DNA from: Pseudoips prasinana
Taxonomy: Eukaryota; Arthropoda; Insecta; Lepidoptera; Nolidae
Length of the DNA: 64,000 bases
Reading direction: 5' to 3'
Assembly: GCA_951640165.1 (NCBI GenBank)
Contig: OX621250.1
Span: 8,494,001-8,558,000 of the forward strand
Shown: positions 19,500-30,622 of the stretch, piece by piece
Layout of the letters: each line of letters starts with the position of its first letter
Position numbering within the stretch: position 1 is the first letter of the stretch
The notes under the pieces: generated by a model
Database searches by the model: none
What the model was told of the DNA's origin: nothing
What the model saw: the letters and a program-made list of their open reading frames with translations, nothing else
Made by a program: the position numbers and the translations under genes

Positions 19500-20032
19500 A
19501 TTAAATCATGCACCAATAAATATTTTAGACTTTCCATAGTATTAGCAATAGAAAGCTAATAAATATAGTAAAATAAAATCTCTTTCTTACTTAACTGTCA
19601 TTTAAATTAACTTATTTGATAAGTGTTAGTGGCATAAATTTGTATCCATGCATAGAATAAGTGAATTTTTGTTCGTTCGTTATGACATAAAATGACTAAT
19701 GTGTGAGACTCATTTTTGCAAATAAATTGATTGAAATTGAAACTAGATTTAGAGAAGGAATTTGGCCTAAGTACTCGTCTCACTGTTTCGGTTTTAATTG
19801 CTTTGATTGATATTATTATAGCTTAGAATCAGGGACATTCCCTAAATCCACTAAAATACTGAAATTTCCGCTTGGTTCATGGAACAGTTTTATTTTAGCT
19901 GTTTTAGTAACTATCGATAACTAATCTATCAACATTATATCTCTGGACAAACGCCTCCCTTGAGAGCGGTTTATTTTGCAAATAATGGTTCAATTACATC
20001 CTTTTTTTTCATTAAAAATATATTTTATAAAT
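19500..20032. other. AT-rich stretch specific to the first duplicate
   Basis: No gene seen. It is absent between the corresponding points of the second duplicate (about 35115-35185), so either inserted here or deleted there. Confidence 0.55.
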
Positions 20033-20229
20033 TGACAACGCTCGCAATAAGTAATCTAATCCCTGTATGGCGAGGTACTTTACAAACATATAATAGACGG
20101 AAACAAATTACATCCAGACTCAGAACAACTATTTATGGTTCACACAAATAATTGTCCGGCGCGGGACTCGAACTCGCGACACGAAGCAGCGAGGCGACTA
20201 TCTTAACCACAGCGCCACACACACGTGCA
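20033..20229 (-). mobile_element. tRNA-derived SINE, family E
   Basis: On the minus strand: CACGTGTGTGTGGCGCTGTGG (A-box region), then B box GAGTTCGAGTCCC, then a body with CATAAATAGTTG, ATGTAATTTG and GTCCGTCTATTATATG, and the end GGGATTAGATTACTTATTGC. Other copies: 22714-22877, 37748-37911, 40695-40800 and 44055-44145 (partial). Confidence 0.8.
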
Positions 20230-20919
20230 GTCAGTACATGTATATATGTTTCTATAATACCTTCCCCTTTTTGTCACTTTGCAATCACTTAATTCTACTC
20301 ATGTTAACGCTACTAAAAATAAGTGGTTACATTTGCTATTCTACCATCCAATTACGCAGGTAATTTTGGCACTTTAAATTAGCATCGCATAGGGTTTATA
20401 TCAAGACAAATAATACCAGGCGAAAATAAGTTGGGTTTGCACAACCAGGGTTCCGTATCAATGTAGAATTCATTTAATCAATCTTTCTTAAAACTTCTCT
20501 TGCGGCATTTTAGTTATATTATGAAGACCAGTTGGCCATAATAACCATTAAAAAACCGATACCTTAAAATGCAAATTTTACTTTAAGTCAGACGATATAT
20601 TATTAAAAAAAGAAGATTACTTAGGAAGGTAGGTGTAAATTTTATTTCACTTGAGACCATTTTTTGTGTGGTTATATAAAAGGAATCCTGACAGGATCAC
20701 TTAATTGTCTAGCTATCTCTCTCCGCCGCATATTTCACACTCGCAAAACCTTATAATACCTCCCGTTGACCTAAAATCATGAAATTCAACAAGAAACCAC
20801 AACAGGAATGCACAAAAGATAATAAAATAGTTAATTTGTAGTAACAGGCGTTTTATAATGCATCAACAAACATAAATATTATAATTGGCCAAGTATAGAA
20901 TATATCTGTTGAATGCTTA
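20230..20919. other. AT-rich duplicated spacer
   Basis: From about 20500 onward it matches 35187-35575. No coding or RNA feature seen. Confidence 0.55.
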
Positions 20920-21216
20920 CCAAGCCGCCGCCTTGATCTCGCCTCGCCTAGCTTCACAAATTTGACAGGCCTGTTGGCGTTGTGACAATGCCTGCTTTTC
21001 ACGCCGGAGGTCGTGGGTTCGATTCCCACCTAGGACAGATATTTATTTGCAAGAACATGTCTGTTTGTCCTGATTCTGGATGTATTTATATATATAAGTA
21101 TTGTATTTACAAAAAAATTTAGTATATTAGTTACCTGGTTTCCATGGTACAAGCTCTGCTTAGTTTGAGATAAAGGCCTTTGTTAGGCCGTGTGTAAAGA
21201 ATGCCCTAGGTTATTA
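20920..21216 (+). mobile_element. SINE-like element, family B
   Basis: GCCTCGCCTAGCTTCACAAA is followed by a B-box GGGTTCGATTCCC within GGTCGTGGGTTCGATTCCCA, then TCTGTTTGTCCTGATTCTGG and TGGTACAAGCTCTGCTTAG. The pol III-like B box and position-for-position copy at 35580-35870 support a tRNA-related retroposon. The A box is unclear. Confidence 0.6.
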
Positions 21217-22713
21217 TTGTGTGTGTGTGTATTCTTCCCAGCCGATTTCGGCTATGGTGACTGCTACTGATTAGTTAAGGGGCTAGGGAGATCATTTCTC
21301 ACATGCGCCCTTAGATGACTACAGTATCCAATCTTGTGAGTGAACGTGCGCAAACATTGGCTGCACGTGAGGACACCGTCGACATAGTTGTAAAATATGA
21401 CTGCTAGTGGTTTAGTCTTAAGAGCATCGCATTTCGTATCCAGCTCGGATTTTCTTTGCTCTTTAAAGTTATGAACTTTATAAGGTTATTATTATTGTAT
21501 TATTATAATTGTCTCTTCACTGGTTTAGTTCACTTCTAACTTCAGGAGTCTAAATACAATACCCGCAATTTGCCCGGGCGATTATACTAGTACAGCACTT
21601 CAATCCGCTCAAAAGTCAGGTAAAAATAACAAATGTTCAATACTAAACATATATAATGGTTTTTAAGTACAAGAGTGATCTTAAAAATATTACATTTTTA
21701 AAACCTAGAACCATAAAAAACAATTCCAAAGTTTTATCTGTAGGGAATATGATATAAAATGGCCTTAAATGAAAAATACATTTAAGTAGAAATCTAAATA
21801 AGATCTGTCAGATAGAAGTATCAAATTTTCAAGCTCCCAAATTATTTACGAAATCTAGACCAAGTTAATAAGTTTGTCTGATGAGATTTCTAAATTTAAT
21901 ACTAAGGGCGTTCCGGTTCCTTCGATTATGTAATTAAATATTAAACGCTTAGTTATAATTTTAGATTTAAAGAGATTCATCTCAATAAATTTAAAAGGAC
22001 ACAATGAGATCGAGGTCAGTGTCAACTTGGGCCGTAAAAAGTTATTGTACCAAATTAGGGGTTTTGGCAACCGACCGATCGAATGCACAAATCCATTTTT
22101 GCATATCTTGCTTGGAGCAAAAGTTACGAAAATTTAAAATTTACATAATGAATCAATTCTTTTTAATGAGGTCCGGTGATAATTTGGAGATGCGAATGTC
22201 TTTATCTCGAGTATTTTATTTCATATTGTTTATATTAATTAATAATTAATTAATTAATAATAATTAATTAATATTAATTTATGTAAAATATACCTTTTTA
22301 TATTTTAAAAAGACAACGGCAGCATTAGGGAATCTAATCCCTTTGTAATTATAAGTTTAATAATAATAAGTTTATCGGCAAAACAAGTTTAGGTATAAAA
22401 CAATATTTGTGATTGAATCCTCCTTTTAGGCAGATAGTGCCTGTATTAGGAAAGTTCGCTCTTCCATAGCAAGACGTGTTATACAAAAGCAATGCGTATA
22501 ATTTTTACTGCTAAAACTACTAAAATTAACTTAAATTAAATCAAATATGTGTATGAGTGTTGTAACTGTCTGTGAGTATATGAATGAAAGTGTAGCCTGT
22601 AGATGTGACTGGGTGTATTTGAGTGTGCGGTGTGTATTTGTATGTGTCAAGGTTTCAGAAGTGTTTCGGTGTCATTGTAGGTAAGCGTTAGTATCCATTT
22701 CATTATTTTTTTT
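21217..22713. other. AT-rich duplicated spacer with TTAATTAA array
   Basis: Matches 35870-37747 apart from the insertion at 36393-37084. It holds a (TAAT)n-like array at 22235-22280 and GCATTAGGGAATCTAATCCC (22323), the end motif of SINE family E. No gene seen. Confidence 0.55.
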
Positions 22714-22877
22714 TGTCGTGGGGTACTTTACTAACATATAGTAGACGGACACAAATTGCATCCAGACTCAGTACAACTATTTATGGGTCACACATATAGT
22801 TCTCCAGCGCGGGACTCGAACCCGCGACACAAAGCGGCGAGACGACTGTTTTAGCCGCTGCGCCACACGTGCAGTCA
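22714..22877 (-). mobile_element. tRNA-derived SINE, family E
   Basis: Minus-strand head CGTGTGGCGCAGCGGC, B box GGGTTCGAGTCCC. Its duplicate is 37748-37911 at the equivalent place, so the insertion predates the segmental duplication. Confidence 0.82.
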
Positions 22878-23311
22878 ATATCTAATAGTACTATTCGTAC
22901 TTGGCTGTTGTATTGCGGTTAATTAATCTGTAAGTAGTGCTGTATTGATGCAATAAAAATCAAAGAAAATAAAACAAATGAGATTCGCAAGCTCATTATC
23001 AATAACTTAGGTTCGGCGAAACGAGCAAAAATTTCACGTTTGTTGTAAGGGAGCACCCTAAGTGGCATTGGATTTCTGAAGACCTAAAGAGAGCTTAGGG
23101 TCGATTTGTTTCTGTCATTTATGGGCATTTATGTTCAGTGATTACTATAAAAAATATCAAAATGAAAATTGTGCGAAATTCGAAATGTGAACACCAGATA
23201 ATATGGAGCTCGGAGACAACCAGTCTCGCCAAGCTGGTCTAAATTGTGCGTCATTCAGATGTACGAGGGAAGTAGGGCTTAAAATACTACTTAACGTTCT
23301 TTTTTTTTTTT
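22878..23311. other. Duplicated spacer
   Basis: Matches 37912-38346, including CTCGGAGACAACCAGTCTCG. No gene seen. Confidence 0.55.
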
Positions 23312-23567
23312 TTATAATTATCTAGGGACAATATCACACTGATCATCCTAGCCCAAAACTAAGCAAAGCTTGTACTATGGGTACAAGGCGACGATATTCA
23401 TACTTATATATAAAATAATGATAAATACTTATATACATAGAAAACATCCATGACTCAGAAACAAATATTCGTGCTCATCACACATATATTTGCACTTACC
23501 GGGATTCGAACCCAGGACCACCGGCTTCGTAGGCAGGAGCACTACCAACTAGGCTACAGTGACCGTC
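23312..23567 (-). mobile_element. tRNA-derived SINE, family A
   Basis: A-box-like TAGCCTAGTTGGTAGTGCTC and B box GGTTCGAATCCC on the minus strand; the duplicate is at 38347-38594. Confidence 0.85.
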
Positions 23568-24025
23568 TATAAAACTTCTATAAAACCCCGAAAACAATAT
23601 ACATATACACCAGATAATAGGACCGGAGCACATTTTTCAAAATTGAATACGATAATTTGATATCTCATAAAACAATTTAATATACTAGTAGGTAGAAGCA
23701 AAATAGCTACGCGCTCATTTTTGGGCCTTAAATTAGACTTAACGCAACGAGTCCACAATTCACGATGATATTTTTTCTGGTTACATAATAAATTATTACT
23801 AAACCTCAAATCTCTGTATATATCCGGAATAAAGATCCTATTACGCACGCCGTTATATAAATTAAGCTAAGCCAAAAACGTATAAAATAAAATAACGACC
23901 CAAAATATTAAATTAAAATCTACCGAACCAAGGTTTCCATACCCAGCTGATGAGATACTGAAATTAATCCTACTAATATTGTAAAGGTAATTTATTTGTA
24001 GCCGTGTGGTTTCTGGCCTGGAAAG

Positions 24026-24276
24026 AATAATAATATCTAGGGACAATGTCACACAGATCATCCTACCCCAAACTAAGCAAAGCTTGTACTATGGGTACCA
24101 GGCGACGATATACATACTTATATAGATAGATAAATACATATATACAAAGAAAACATTCATGACTCAGAAACAAATATTCGTGCTCATCACACAACTATTT
24201 GCACTTACCGGGATTCGAACCCAGGACCACCAGCTTCGTAGGCAAGATCACTACCAACTAGGCTATGGTGACCGTC
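24026..24276 (-). mobile_element. tRNA-derived SINE, family A
   Basis: Same structure as the neighbour at 23312, with AATAATAATAT at its 3' end. The duplicate is 39049-39302. Confidence 0.85.
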
Positions 24277-24660
24277 AATGGGTAATGGGGCCACCCCATA
24301 CCATCCCGTGGGCGTCGTAAAAGGCGGCTAAAGGATACACTAGGTAGCCGGGCAGTAGTCTATACCTGCTGTAGTATCTGTGTACTATGATGGCCTCCCG
24401 ACCGAATTTCGGCCACGGCGGCCAGTCTTAATCGAGACTAGCGCATTGCGCAGGACATATTATAGTGCACAAGTGTGTGCGCAAAAACAGGGGCACTTTC
24501 TATTCCATCACTCTCATGATCCGATGGGATGCCTAGCGACACGACTGGAAAGAGTTCAGGTACAGGACCGACGGCTTTACGTGCTCTCCGAGGCACGGGG
24601 GTGTAATACCGCCAACTTCCAGACTTCGGGCTGATACTGAGAAATTTCTTTTTACGGAAA
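24277..24660 (-). mobile_element. tRNA-headed composite retroposon, family S (head lost)
   Basis: Shares GGCCTCCCGACCGAATTTCG, ATATTATAGTGCACAAGTGT and GGACCGACGGCTTTACGTGC with 39303-39781 and 56954-57278. Those two copies end, in minus orientation, with a tRNA-like head (A box TGGTCTAGCGG, B box GGTTCAAATCCC). Here the head is replaced by the hairpin element at 24676. Confidence 0.65.
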
Positions 24661-24675
24661 AATCCCAAAATCATT

Positions 24676-24824
24676 ATATGAACATTGTTAACAGGTATTA
24701 ACGCGACATTGATCGTGGTCACGGGATGACTCATCCCGTGACCACGATCAATGCAACTTGGTCGAAACGTCGGGGAAATAAAAATAAGGTTAGTCGCGTT
24801 AATACCTGTTAACAATGTTCATAT
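24676..24824. mobile_element. Nested fold-back element
   Basis: Outer arms of 32 bp (24676-24707 with 24793-24824, starting ATATGAACATTGTTAACAGG) enclose inner arms of 22 bp (24708-24729 with 24731-24752) around a 1-nt loop, followed by a 40-nt unpaired segment containing TTGGTCGAAACGTCGGGG. The arms pair without visible mismatch. It is absent from the equivalent place in the second duplicate (39690). Confidence 0.8.
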
Positions 24825-25742
24825 ATAATTATGATAATCAAGAAAATAGTTAACATTTACAAGACTGCCTCGGGAGGGTTGCCAGCAAACAAATTGGGAC
24901 CAATGAATGAATATAATTGTTATACATTAATAATATCTGGAAATATTTATCCGTTTATATCTTTGGCATCAAACACTTTATTCTAAGGATACTTTACAGT
25001 TTAACTAATTATATAAAATTAATAATAAATAAAATATGCGGGTAAATATACAACATAGCTCCATTATTCCAAACTATGCGAAGCTTGTACCATGGATACT
25101 AGACAACGGATTGGAAGGCTTTTTTTTGTAATTATATATTTTTGTCTATTTGTCTGGGTCTTAGGTCTAGGTGTATTCTGTGTATTGTATATATATAATT
25201 ACAAAAAGCCTTTCAATCATCCGAACACAAATATTTGTCTTGTGCGAGGATCCAAACCACAACTTTTAGTAAAGAAAGCAGGTTCACTTCCAATTGCATC
25301 ACTGTTGTCATTCATCATTATCTGTACAGTTAATACACTACGTTGTTCTTTTTATGAACTGGCTTTATGTTTGTCTAAACTAGGGTAGGTAGTAAACCGA
25401 GGTCAGTTCAGTATATCCATAAGCTAGCAAATTCTTGAATGTGCTATAGGTATAGGTACACTATAAAACTCCTCGTCTTCCAAGATGCAAATATTTTGTA
25501 TTCTCGGTCGAGAAAATTCCGCTGTGTCCCGCACGATATTACACTTTACTATCTAGGGAAATAAGTTGAATCTTTTCAATAAAATACATGATCTAACATT
25601 ATACATACTTAGACAATATTCGCGTTTCATATTAATATTATAAATTCAACGGACATAGTTTAAGACCAGCCCCACGCAATATTTGATATGGGAACATACA
25701 TACATTTGTGCGTTGTGTGACATGCTAGCTCGTAGTACACAA
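24825..25742. other. AT-rich stretch without a recognisable gene
   Basis: Frames such as 25092-25388 are open but hydrophobic and without family features, across A/T-rich and TATA-rich DNA. I do not call a gene. Confidence 0.5.
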
Positions 25743-25852
25743 GGCTACATATCAAGCTATAAATTTCCAGTATAAGCTGATCTCGCGTTGTATAGGATTT
25801 CCATACAATGAGAGGTCAGCTTATATTGGAAATTATAACTTGATATGTAGCC
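25743..25852. mobile_element. Short palindromic MITE-like element
   Basis: GGCTACATATCAAGCTATAA at the left is matched by the inverted TATAACTTGATATGTAGCC at the right; the two ~50-nt arms pair imperfectly through to the centre near 25798. No coding capacity. Confidence 0.7.
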
Positions 25853-25992
25853 GTGTAGGGGTATGGAAGAGCTCATAATTACTAAAGCCTTTTCATTCCC
25901 TATCCTTTTACACATGCAACCTGTGGACAAAGTATAATATAACAACGTATCAAGGGTAATTTTTGAACTGTCGCGCTATTTTGTTTTCATTG

Positions 25993-26497
25993 CTCCTGAC
26001 ATTGTCGAAGACATTTTGTTTTCAATTACGTGGGGCTCTCTGAACATTTCTATAATTTAAAAAAAATTGGTCCTATTGGATGCAATGTTTTATTAAATCT
26101 TTTAGAAGTCGTCTTGTAAAAGAGAGTTTACCAGTATTTTTACAAAGTTTCATGCGCCTGAACTAATTCTGAAAACATCTTTTTCAGTCCCTGCCTCGAA
26201 CAGTTCTGGCAAGTATTGTGTGGTATACTACTCGGCATTGATGTTTCTTTGATTCCGTAACTGAATATACCCATGGCTGACTTCAGATACCCACTTACAG
26301 TGAAAAACTAGCAATCCAAGTTATGCCCGCGCTTCTAGAAAGTGAAGCGATCTAAACTCTCTTTTACAAGACGACTTCTAAAAGATTTAATAAAACAGTG
26401 CATCCTATAGAATATTTTTTTTTTAAATTATAGAAATGTTCAGAGAGCCCCACGTAATTGAAAACAAAATACGAAATGTCTTCGACAATGTCAGGAG
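25993..26497. mobile_element. Fold-back DNA element with ~150-bp terminal inverted repeats
   Basis: The left arm (25993-26130) begins CTCCTGACATTGTCGAAGAC and runs through CGTGGGGCTCTCTGAACATT to AGTCGTCTTGTAAAAGAGAG. The right arm (26355-26497) is its inverted copy. The ~220-bp centre has no ORF. It abuts the mariner remnant. The TSD is unclear. Likely a non-autonomous DNA transposon. Confidence 0.8.
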
Positions 26498-26502
26498 TAA
26501 AG

Positions 26503-27710
26503 GTAGGTGTTGGTTCATTTTCAAACAGCCACACTGTTGACTAGAGCCTTGTTTCTGGGTATAGTGTTGGCAAATCCATCGTCAGTTATAACGATAACAC
26601 AAATACGCAGTATTGAGCCAGCGTCACATTCATTCATCATGTCACAACACCATTCCACGCGGGCGTGCTTCTGAGCTTCAGTGAGTTTGTGTGGTACTCA
26701 ACGCGAAACAATCTTCCTCACACGACGGTGCTCGAGAATCTCGTGAACGCTTCCCGATCGATCTGAATAGTTTGCTGAATTTCCCTGTATATTATACGCC
26801 TATTCTCTTCAATTAAATGTCTCACTGCCAGTACGATTTCTTCTGTTGTGTAACTGCCGTCATAGGGCGAACATTTTTTTTTCGTCACTCAATGATACTA
26901 ACCCTATATACTATATATCACTAACGCTTAAATTGACTATACCAGTGGTAAACGGTTGCTTTTGAACTCTTCAAAAGCAACCGTTTACCACTGGTACCTT
27001 ATTCAAAAAAGCCATTTTAGTTCTACTGAAAGATTCCTTTGGTTTTAGACAACATTTAAAATCATAGTAAATCATGGCGGAAAAATGTTCTCGGAAAAAG
27101 TTTTACCTATATGATGAAAAGTAATCAAACGACGTGTTTCACCTGTCTTCGTTCAAAAATAACATTGAAATTTAAAACTTAAATAAGGCTTACACAATTT
27201 AATTAAATGCTATGATAGCTCCGTCACGACATGTGTCTTGAAACTAAACATAGGTCATGTCACGTTACTTATAACGAGATTTAAATCAGTTCATTAATTT
27301 CTACTTAATTTCTGGCGTTGAACATAATTATTTACCTTTTTATCTATGAAGTTTAAGTGGTTAGGTAACTAGGCAGGATATAAGTTAGAATTCAGGACAT
27401 TGTCAAATGTTAGAAAGTTTTAGAATTATTTATAGTTAGTATCTAGTAGTTTGTGTATTTTATAAGACGTATTACTGATCATACTTCGTTTAGTACTAAA
27501 CTATGGAAGGATAGCCGCCAAATAATGAGCCAATGAAATGTCAAAGTTTGTCCACCTAAAAAAGATAGAAAAACAAATTCGTGTTGCCAAAGCTGCTAGA
27601 AAATGTTGCGCAGAGAACATTCTTTGCCTGTATGCTCTGAATGCATACAGAAAATTCAATAATCATTATAAAAATCTAATGTTCCTATCTATTAGACTGA
27701 TTGTTGCGTT
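26503..27710. repeat. Mariner-containing repeat, inverted unoccupied copy
   Basis: Reverse complement of 7340-7907 joined directly to 13388-14033. The junction near 27175 is continuous, with no LINE, so this is the empty-site paralogue of the I-type LINE insertion. It includes the 57-bp palindrome (26940-26996). Confidence 0.88.
26510..26885 (-). pseudogene. Mariner transposase remnant (copy 2)
   Basis: On the minus strand it shows the same broken frames as 13670-14033 (PHKLTEAQKHARVEWC, MNECDAGSILRI). Differences between the two copies are scattered and do not restore a frame; it was already dead when duplicated. Confidence 0.78.
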
Positions 27711-27712
27711 AT

Positions 27713-27790
27713 TTTGTCATTTTAAAGTACTTGAACTCAGAACCTCATTACCTACAGTTGAACACGCTACCGCTAAACTGACGAGTTATT
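27713..27790 (-). repeat. Degenerate tRNA-like SINE head
   Basis: On the minus strand, GCGGTAGCGTGTTCAAC followed by GAGGTTCTGAGTTCAAG resembles the head of family S at 57190-57278, with a decayed B box. Too short and diverged to be a functional tRNA. Confidence 0.45.
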
Positions 27791-28744
27791 GAAGACGTCA
27801 ATAGCATTAAACTTTTACCTAAATTTCCGATCTAACGTGGGAGTTTTTCTTTTTCTATAAAAAGCCAGAGCCTTTTATATTACGAATATATTTTACCTTT
27901 ATGATGAAAAACTTAAGCTTCTTGTTTTCGGGTCTGGAAAAAACTAAAGTAGGTACCCGAATTCTGAATAGAACTAAAAATAGGTATAATAAAAGCGGTT
28001 TTTCTACAACATTTATGTGAACGATTGTAGTGATTATTAAGCGCAGGCCACACTGACAGCGGGCGGGCGAGCGAGCTAGGTGGGCGAACCTCTTTCAAAT
28101 ACGTGGGTTCACACTGCGAGCTAACACAGCACTAGAGACAGAGCACAGAATAACCTATGGCAGTGGTGCGAGTGAAGCTAACGAAATATCCGACGATTCC
28201 AGCGAAGCTACTGGTTCACCTCGTTAGGTGCACCCGCTTCACTAGCTTGGCTCGTCCGCCAGCGCCCACTCGCCTGGTTCGTTTGCCCGTCTTACCCTTG
28301 TCGAGTATTCAGACTAGTCTACTTCGGACTAGACTAGACTTTCGAATAGCGGTGAAGAAAGAAAGAGAAAGAGAGTTACGTTTCGTATATTACTGAAAGG
28401 ATAAGAAGGAGAGTAGTAAGCACACATTTTCTGTCTATCTTTTTCGCATAGCGTTTGCAGTTTTACCTCAGACATGTGGTCTAAAGTACACTAATTCGTT
28501 TAATAATGCTCGCACTAAGGAAATAAATTCCTGAATCGCCGAGGGTATTATCATCATGAAATTTACGAACATTAAACACACACACACACATACACACAGT
28601 ACAGAAAAAAATACAAGAGTAAACAATTAGGAAACATTTACTGGGATCAAAGCTGAAATAAGCTACGAGATTACTACTACCTTATCAATCGTATGTGATG
28701 TAATACGTATGACGAAGAAATCAATACTAAAATCAAAATAAAAG
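27791..28744. other. Spacer containing a GC-richer island
   Basis: 28030-28400 is clearly GC-richer than the neighbours, with GCGGGCGGGCGAGCGAGC at 28058 and the CACACTG motif at 28048 and 28110. The frame 28157-28396 (plus) is open but has no recognisable domain. It may be a non-autonomous element or a promoter-like island. An (AC)n microsatellite lies at 28576-28598. Confidence 0.4.
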
Positions 28745-28968
28745 TGACGGTCACCGTAGCCTAGTTTGTAGTGCTCCTGCCAACGATGCTGGTGGTCCTG
28801 GGTTCGAATCCCAATAAGTGCAAATATTTGTGTGATGAGCACGAATATTTGTTTCTGAGTCATGGATTTTTACTATGTATATAAGTATTTATCTATCTAT
28901 ATAAGTATGTATATCGTCGCCTGGTACCCATAGTACAAGCTTTGCTTAGTTCAAGGCTAGAAAAAAAA
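28745..28968 (+). mobile_element. tRNA-derived SINE, family A (plus strand)
   Basis: GACGGTCACCGTAGCCTAG (A box), GGGTTCGAATCCC (B box), CTGGTACCCATAGTACAAGC body, A-rich end. It is the only family A copy on the plus strand in this window. Confidence 0.85.
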
Positions 28969-28984
28969 AGAGATTTGTATGTAT

Positions 28985-29368
28985 TATTGCTCGAGTATGT
29001 TTCGCCGGACTGTCTCAACTGGGTAGTAGATGAACCCTGAATTTGTCTCACTAGGTCTTCTCAGTTGGGGCGCATTAGTTCCGGTGAAAGCATTAAAGCG
29101 CGACCGACGCTCCATAAACACAATAATATATCGTAATAATAATATAGAATTGTTACCATATCTAAAATTTTAAAATTCGCCAATTGAGTATATAAGCTCG
29201 ACACTAACTTAATATAAGCTAGTTAAATATCTAAATCATATATTAAATGTAGAATCGAAATGTTATCATTCAATCCGTGTACTTAAATATCTATATGTAC
29301 CTAGAAATAATTATGTTTAATTAACTATATTACTACAAACATGTTCTGACTATACACAAGCGCTTTTT
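28985..29368 (+). mobile_element. LINE 3'-UTR fragment, truncated at both ends
   Basis: Matches on the opposite strand the 3' UTR of the LINE at 47293-48615: shared GAGTATGTTTCGCCGGAC..GTC, CATTAAAGCGCGACCG and ACAAACATGTTCTGACTAT. It ends at AAGCGCTTTTT, where the GGGTTCCGTA repeat starts. Confidence 0.7.
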
Positions 29369-29692
29369 AGGGTTCCGTAGCCAGCCCCCCCTGTAACTTC
29401 TAAAATAAGAGAATGATAAAACTAAAAAAAAAATCTAAAAATATATGATGTACATTACCATGTAAACTAACAACGAAAATTCGTTTGAACAAGATCTAGT
29501 TAGTAGTTTTTTTTTTAATGCTTCATAGATCGCGTAAGCCGCAATTTACCTTTCATTTCATCAACTGAAATACTTGCTACTACCGACTCCCTGCATGGGC
29601 AATCCGACTCGCACTTAGCTGGTTTTTTTAAATCTACGTGAATAAAAACCTTTTTTATTTTATTTTATTAGGCCCTTCTGTGTTCATTTTAT
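29367..29692 (-). repeat. GGGTTCCGTA repeat (internally deleted) plus LINE 3' terminus, copy C
   Basis: TAGGGTTCCGTAGCCAGCC through GACTCGCACTTAGCTGG (29625) is a shortened relative of 14191-14783. TCTACGTGAATAAAAACC with TTTTATT runs follows, as in copy A (273-310). Confidence 0.7.
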
Positions 29693-29863
29693 TTATTTGA
29701 GGTCTTTCATATTTGTTTCAGCACTTTCATCATCATCATGCCTCTCGAATAAAGTCGGCAGCCTTGCAATATGGAACATGCGATGATCGCCACGCTTGGC
29801 AGACGGGTTGGCGATCGCAGTTTGATTGTCAGAGTTCACAGAGAGACGCTGCTTGCTGCCCAT
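29693..29863 (-). CDS. Small ORF of 56 codons in a cDNA-like repeat, copy C
   Basis: Second copy of the ORF at 334-504, also 56 codons from ATG (29861-29863) to TAA (29693-29695). It starts MGSKQRLSVNSDNQ and keeps SAKRGDHRM, ARLPTLFERHDDDES and NMKDLK. By eye, seven residues differ from copy A (for example Glu9 to Val, and the Ser-Asn-Phe at 30-32 to Phe-His-Ile), with no insertion or deletion. I do not recognise the protein. Leader-like sequence (29864-30185) and the AATAAA-rich 3' side are conserved too. Whether it is expressed cannot be judged; it may be a duplicated retrocopy. Confidence 0.4.
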   Translation of the reverse strand: MGSKQRLSVNSDNQTAIANPSAKRGDHRMFHIARLPTLFERHDDDESAETNMKDLK

Positions 29864-30209
29864 TTTCTGGCCGATAGTCCCTAGGGATGACTTCGACGAC
29901 GAGGTGTTTTCACATCAACTTTTATATATTATACATATATTGATGTAGTTTTAAAATTATTTCGATGTACGAAAATGTCCAGACTAGATTTCCACTAAAA
30001 TGTATACAACTAAGTTCTAGGGAGTAATTTAGTTCACATCACCAGTCTGGCACTTAATTTCCGTGGTCACTGGCGGCCTCGCTCGTCGACTGACGGAAAT
30101 CGTCGGCACTTCATAGCATTTACTCTCTTACACTGAAATAATGACACAGCTTCATTCGCCCCAAAACAAAAACAGAACGTCACAAGTTGGAAGCTTTTGT
30201 CGGTGTGTC

Positions 30210-30305
30210 TATTAAAATAAAAATAAATAAAATAAAAAAGGTTTTTATTTGCGTAGACTTTAAAAAAGCGCTTGTAAATAGTCAGAACATGTTTGTAGTA
30301 ATACA
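30210..30305 (-). mobile_element. Very short LINE 3'-end insertion
   Basis: ATTAAAATAAAAATAAATAA, then GGTTTTTATTTGCGTAGAC and GTCAGAACATGTTTGTAG, match the terminal ~95 bases of the LINE at 47293-48615. Copy A lacks it (near 845), so it inserted in copy C after the blocks separated. Confidence 0.75.
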
Positions 30306-30622
30306 GTTATTAGTAGTTGGTTTGTTGGCGTGGATATTCAAATTTCGAAATTTAATTTTTCAAATTCAAATTAGGAAGGAATTAAATCAAGAAAGATATT
30401 ATTTATTGCACACAGAAACATACACTTAAGTAAATTGTTACAAACCGAAATGGCATTAGGCGAGATTATTACATTATTAATTTTTCTTTCAGCAGAACAT
30501 TAGGAAAGTGAGGTTTTTATATTATGGGTACAAGCAATGTGCAAATAAATATTATAATTTATTACCTTGGAGGCTAAAAAGAAAAATAAAAATAAGTGAA
30601 CTTTTTGTTTAATTGTACCTAT
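30306..30622. repeat. Composite repeat copy C, LINE 3'-UTR-like part
   Basis: Corresponds to 850-1183 and 14034-14190. No gene. Confidence 0.6.

Larger units (their letters stand above)
19255..24660 (+). repeat. Segmental duplication, first copy
   Basis: Most of this interval matches 34887-39690 in the same direction, ~15 kb away, including unique-looking AT-rich spacers and SINEs at the same places. Copy-specific differences: about 1 kb (19500-20500) is present only here; a short TAATTAATTAA array (22235-22280) is present only here; the 0.7-kb element at 36393-37084 is present only in the other copy. This is duplication of a genomic segment, not of a single transposon. Confidence 0.88.

Noticed and set aside
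23470..23567. Possible tRNA genes at each GGTTCGAATCC box (also 15600, 24200, 28750, 38530, 39240, 39720, 57210)
   Set aside because: B boxes and A-box-like words are present, but the sequences are SINE heads in multiple similar copies, with no credible complete cloverleaf and long conserved bodies.
25092..25388. 98-codon hydrophobic ORF
   Set aside because: It reads through TTTTTTTGT and TATATA tracts; apparent membrane segments are a consequence of T-rich DNA.
27538..27792. 84-codon ORF inside the mariner-containing repeat
   Set aside because: The other copy (7383-7560) does not keep the frame as a coding unit, and the C-terminal part runs into a decayed SINE head.
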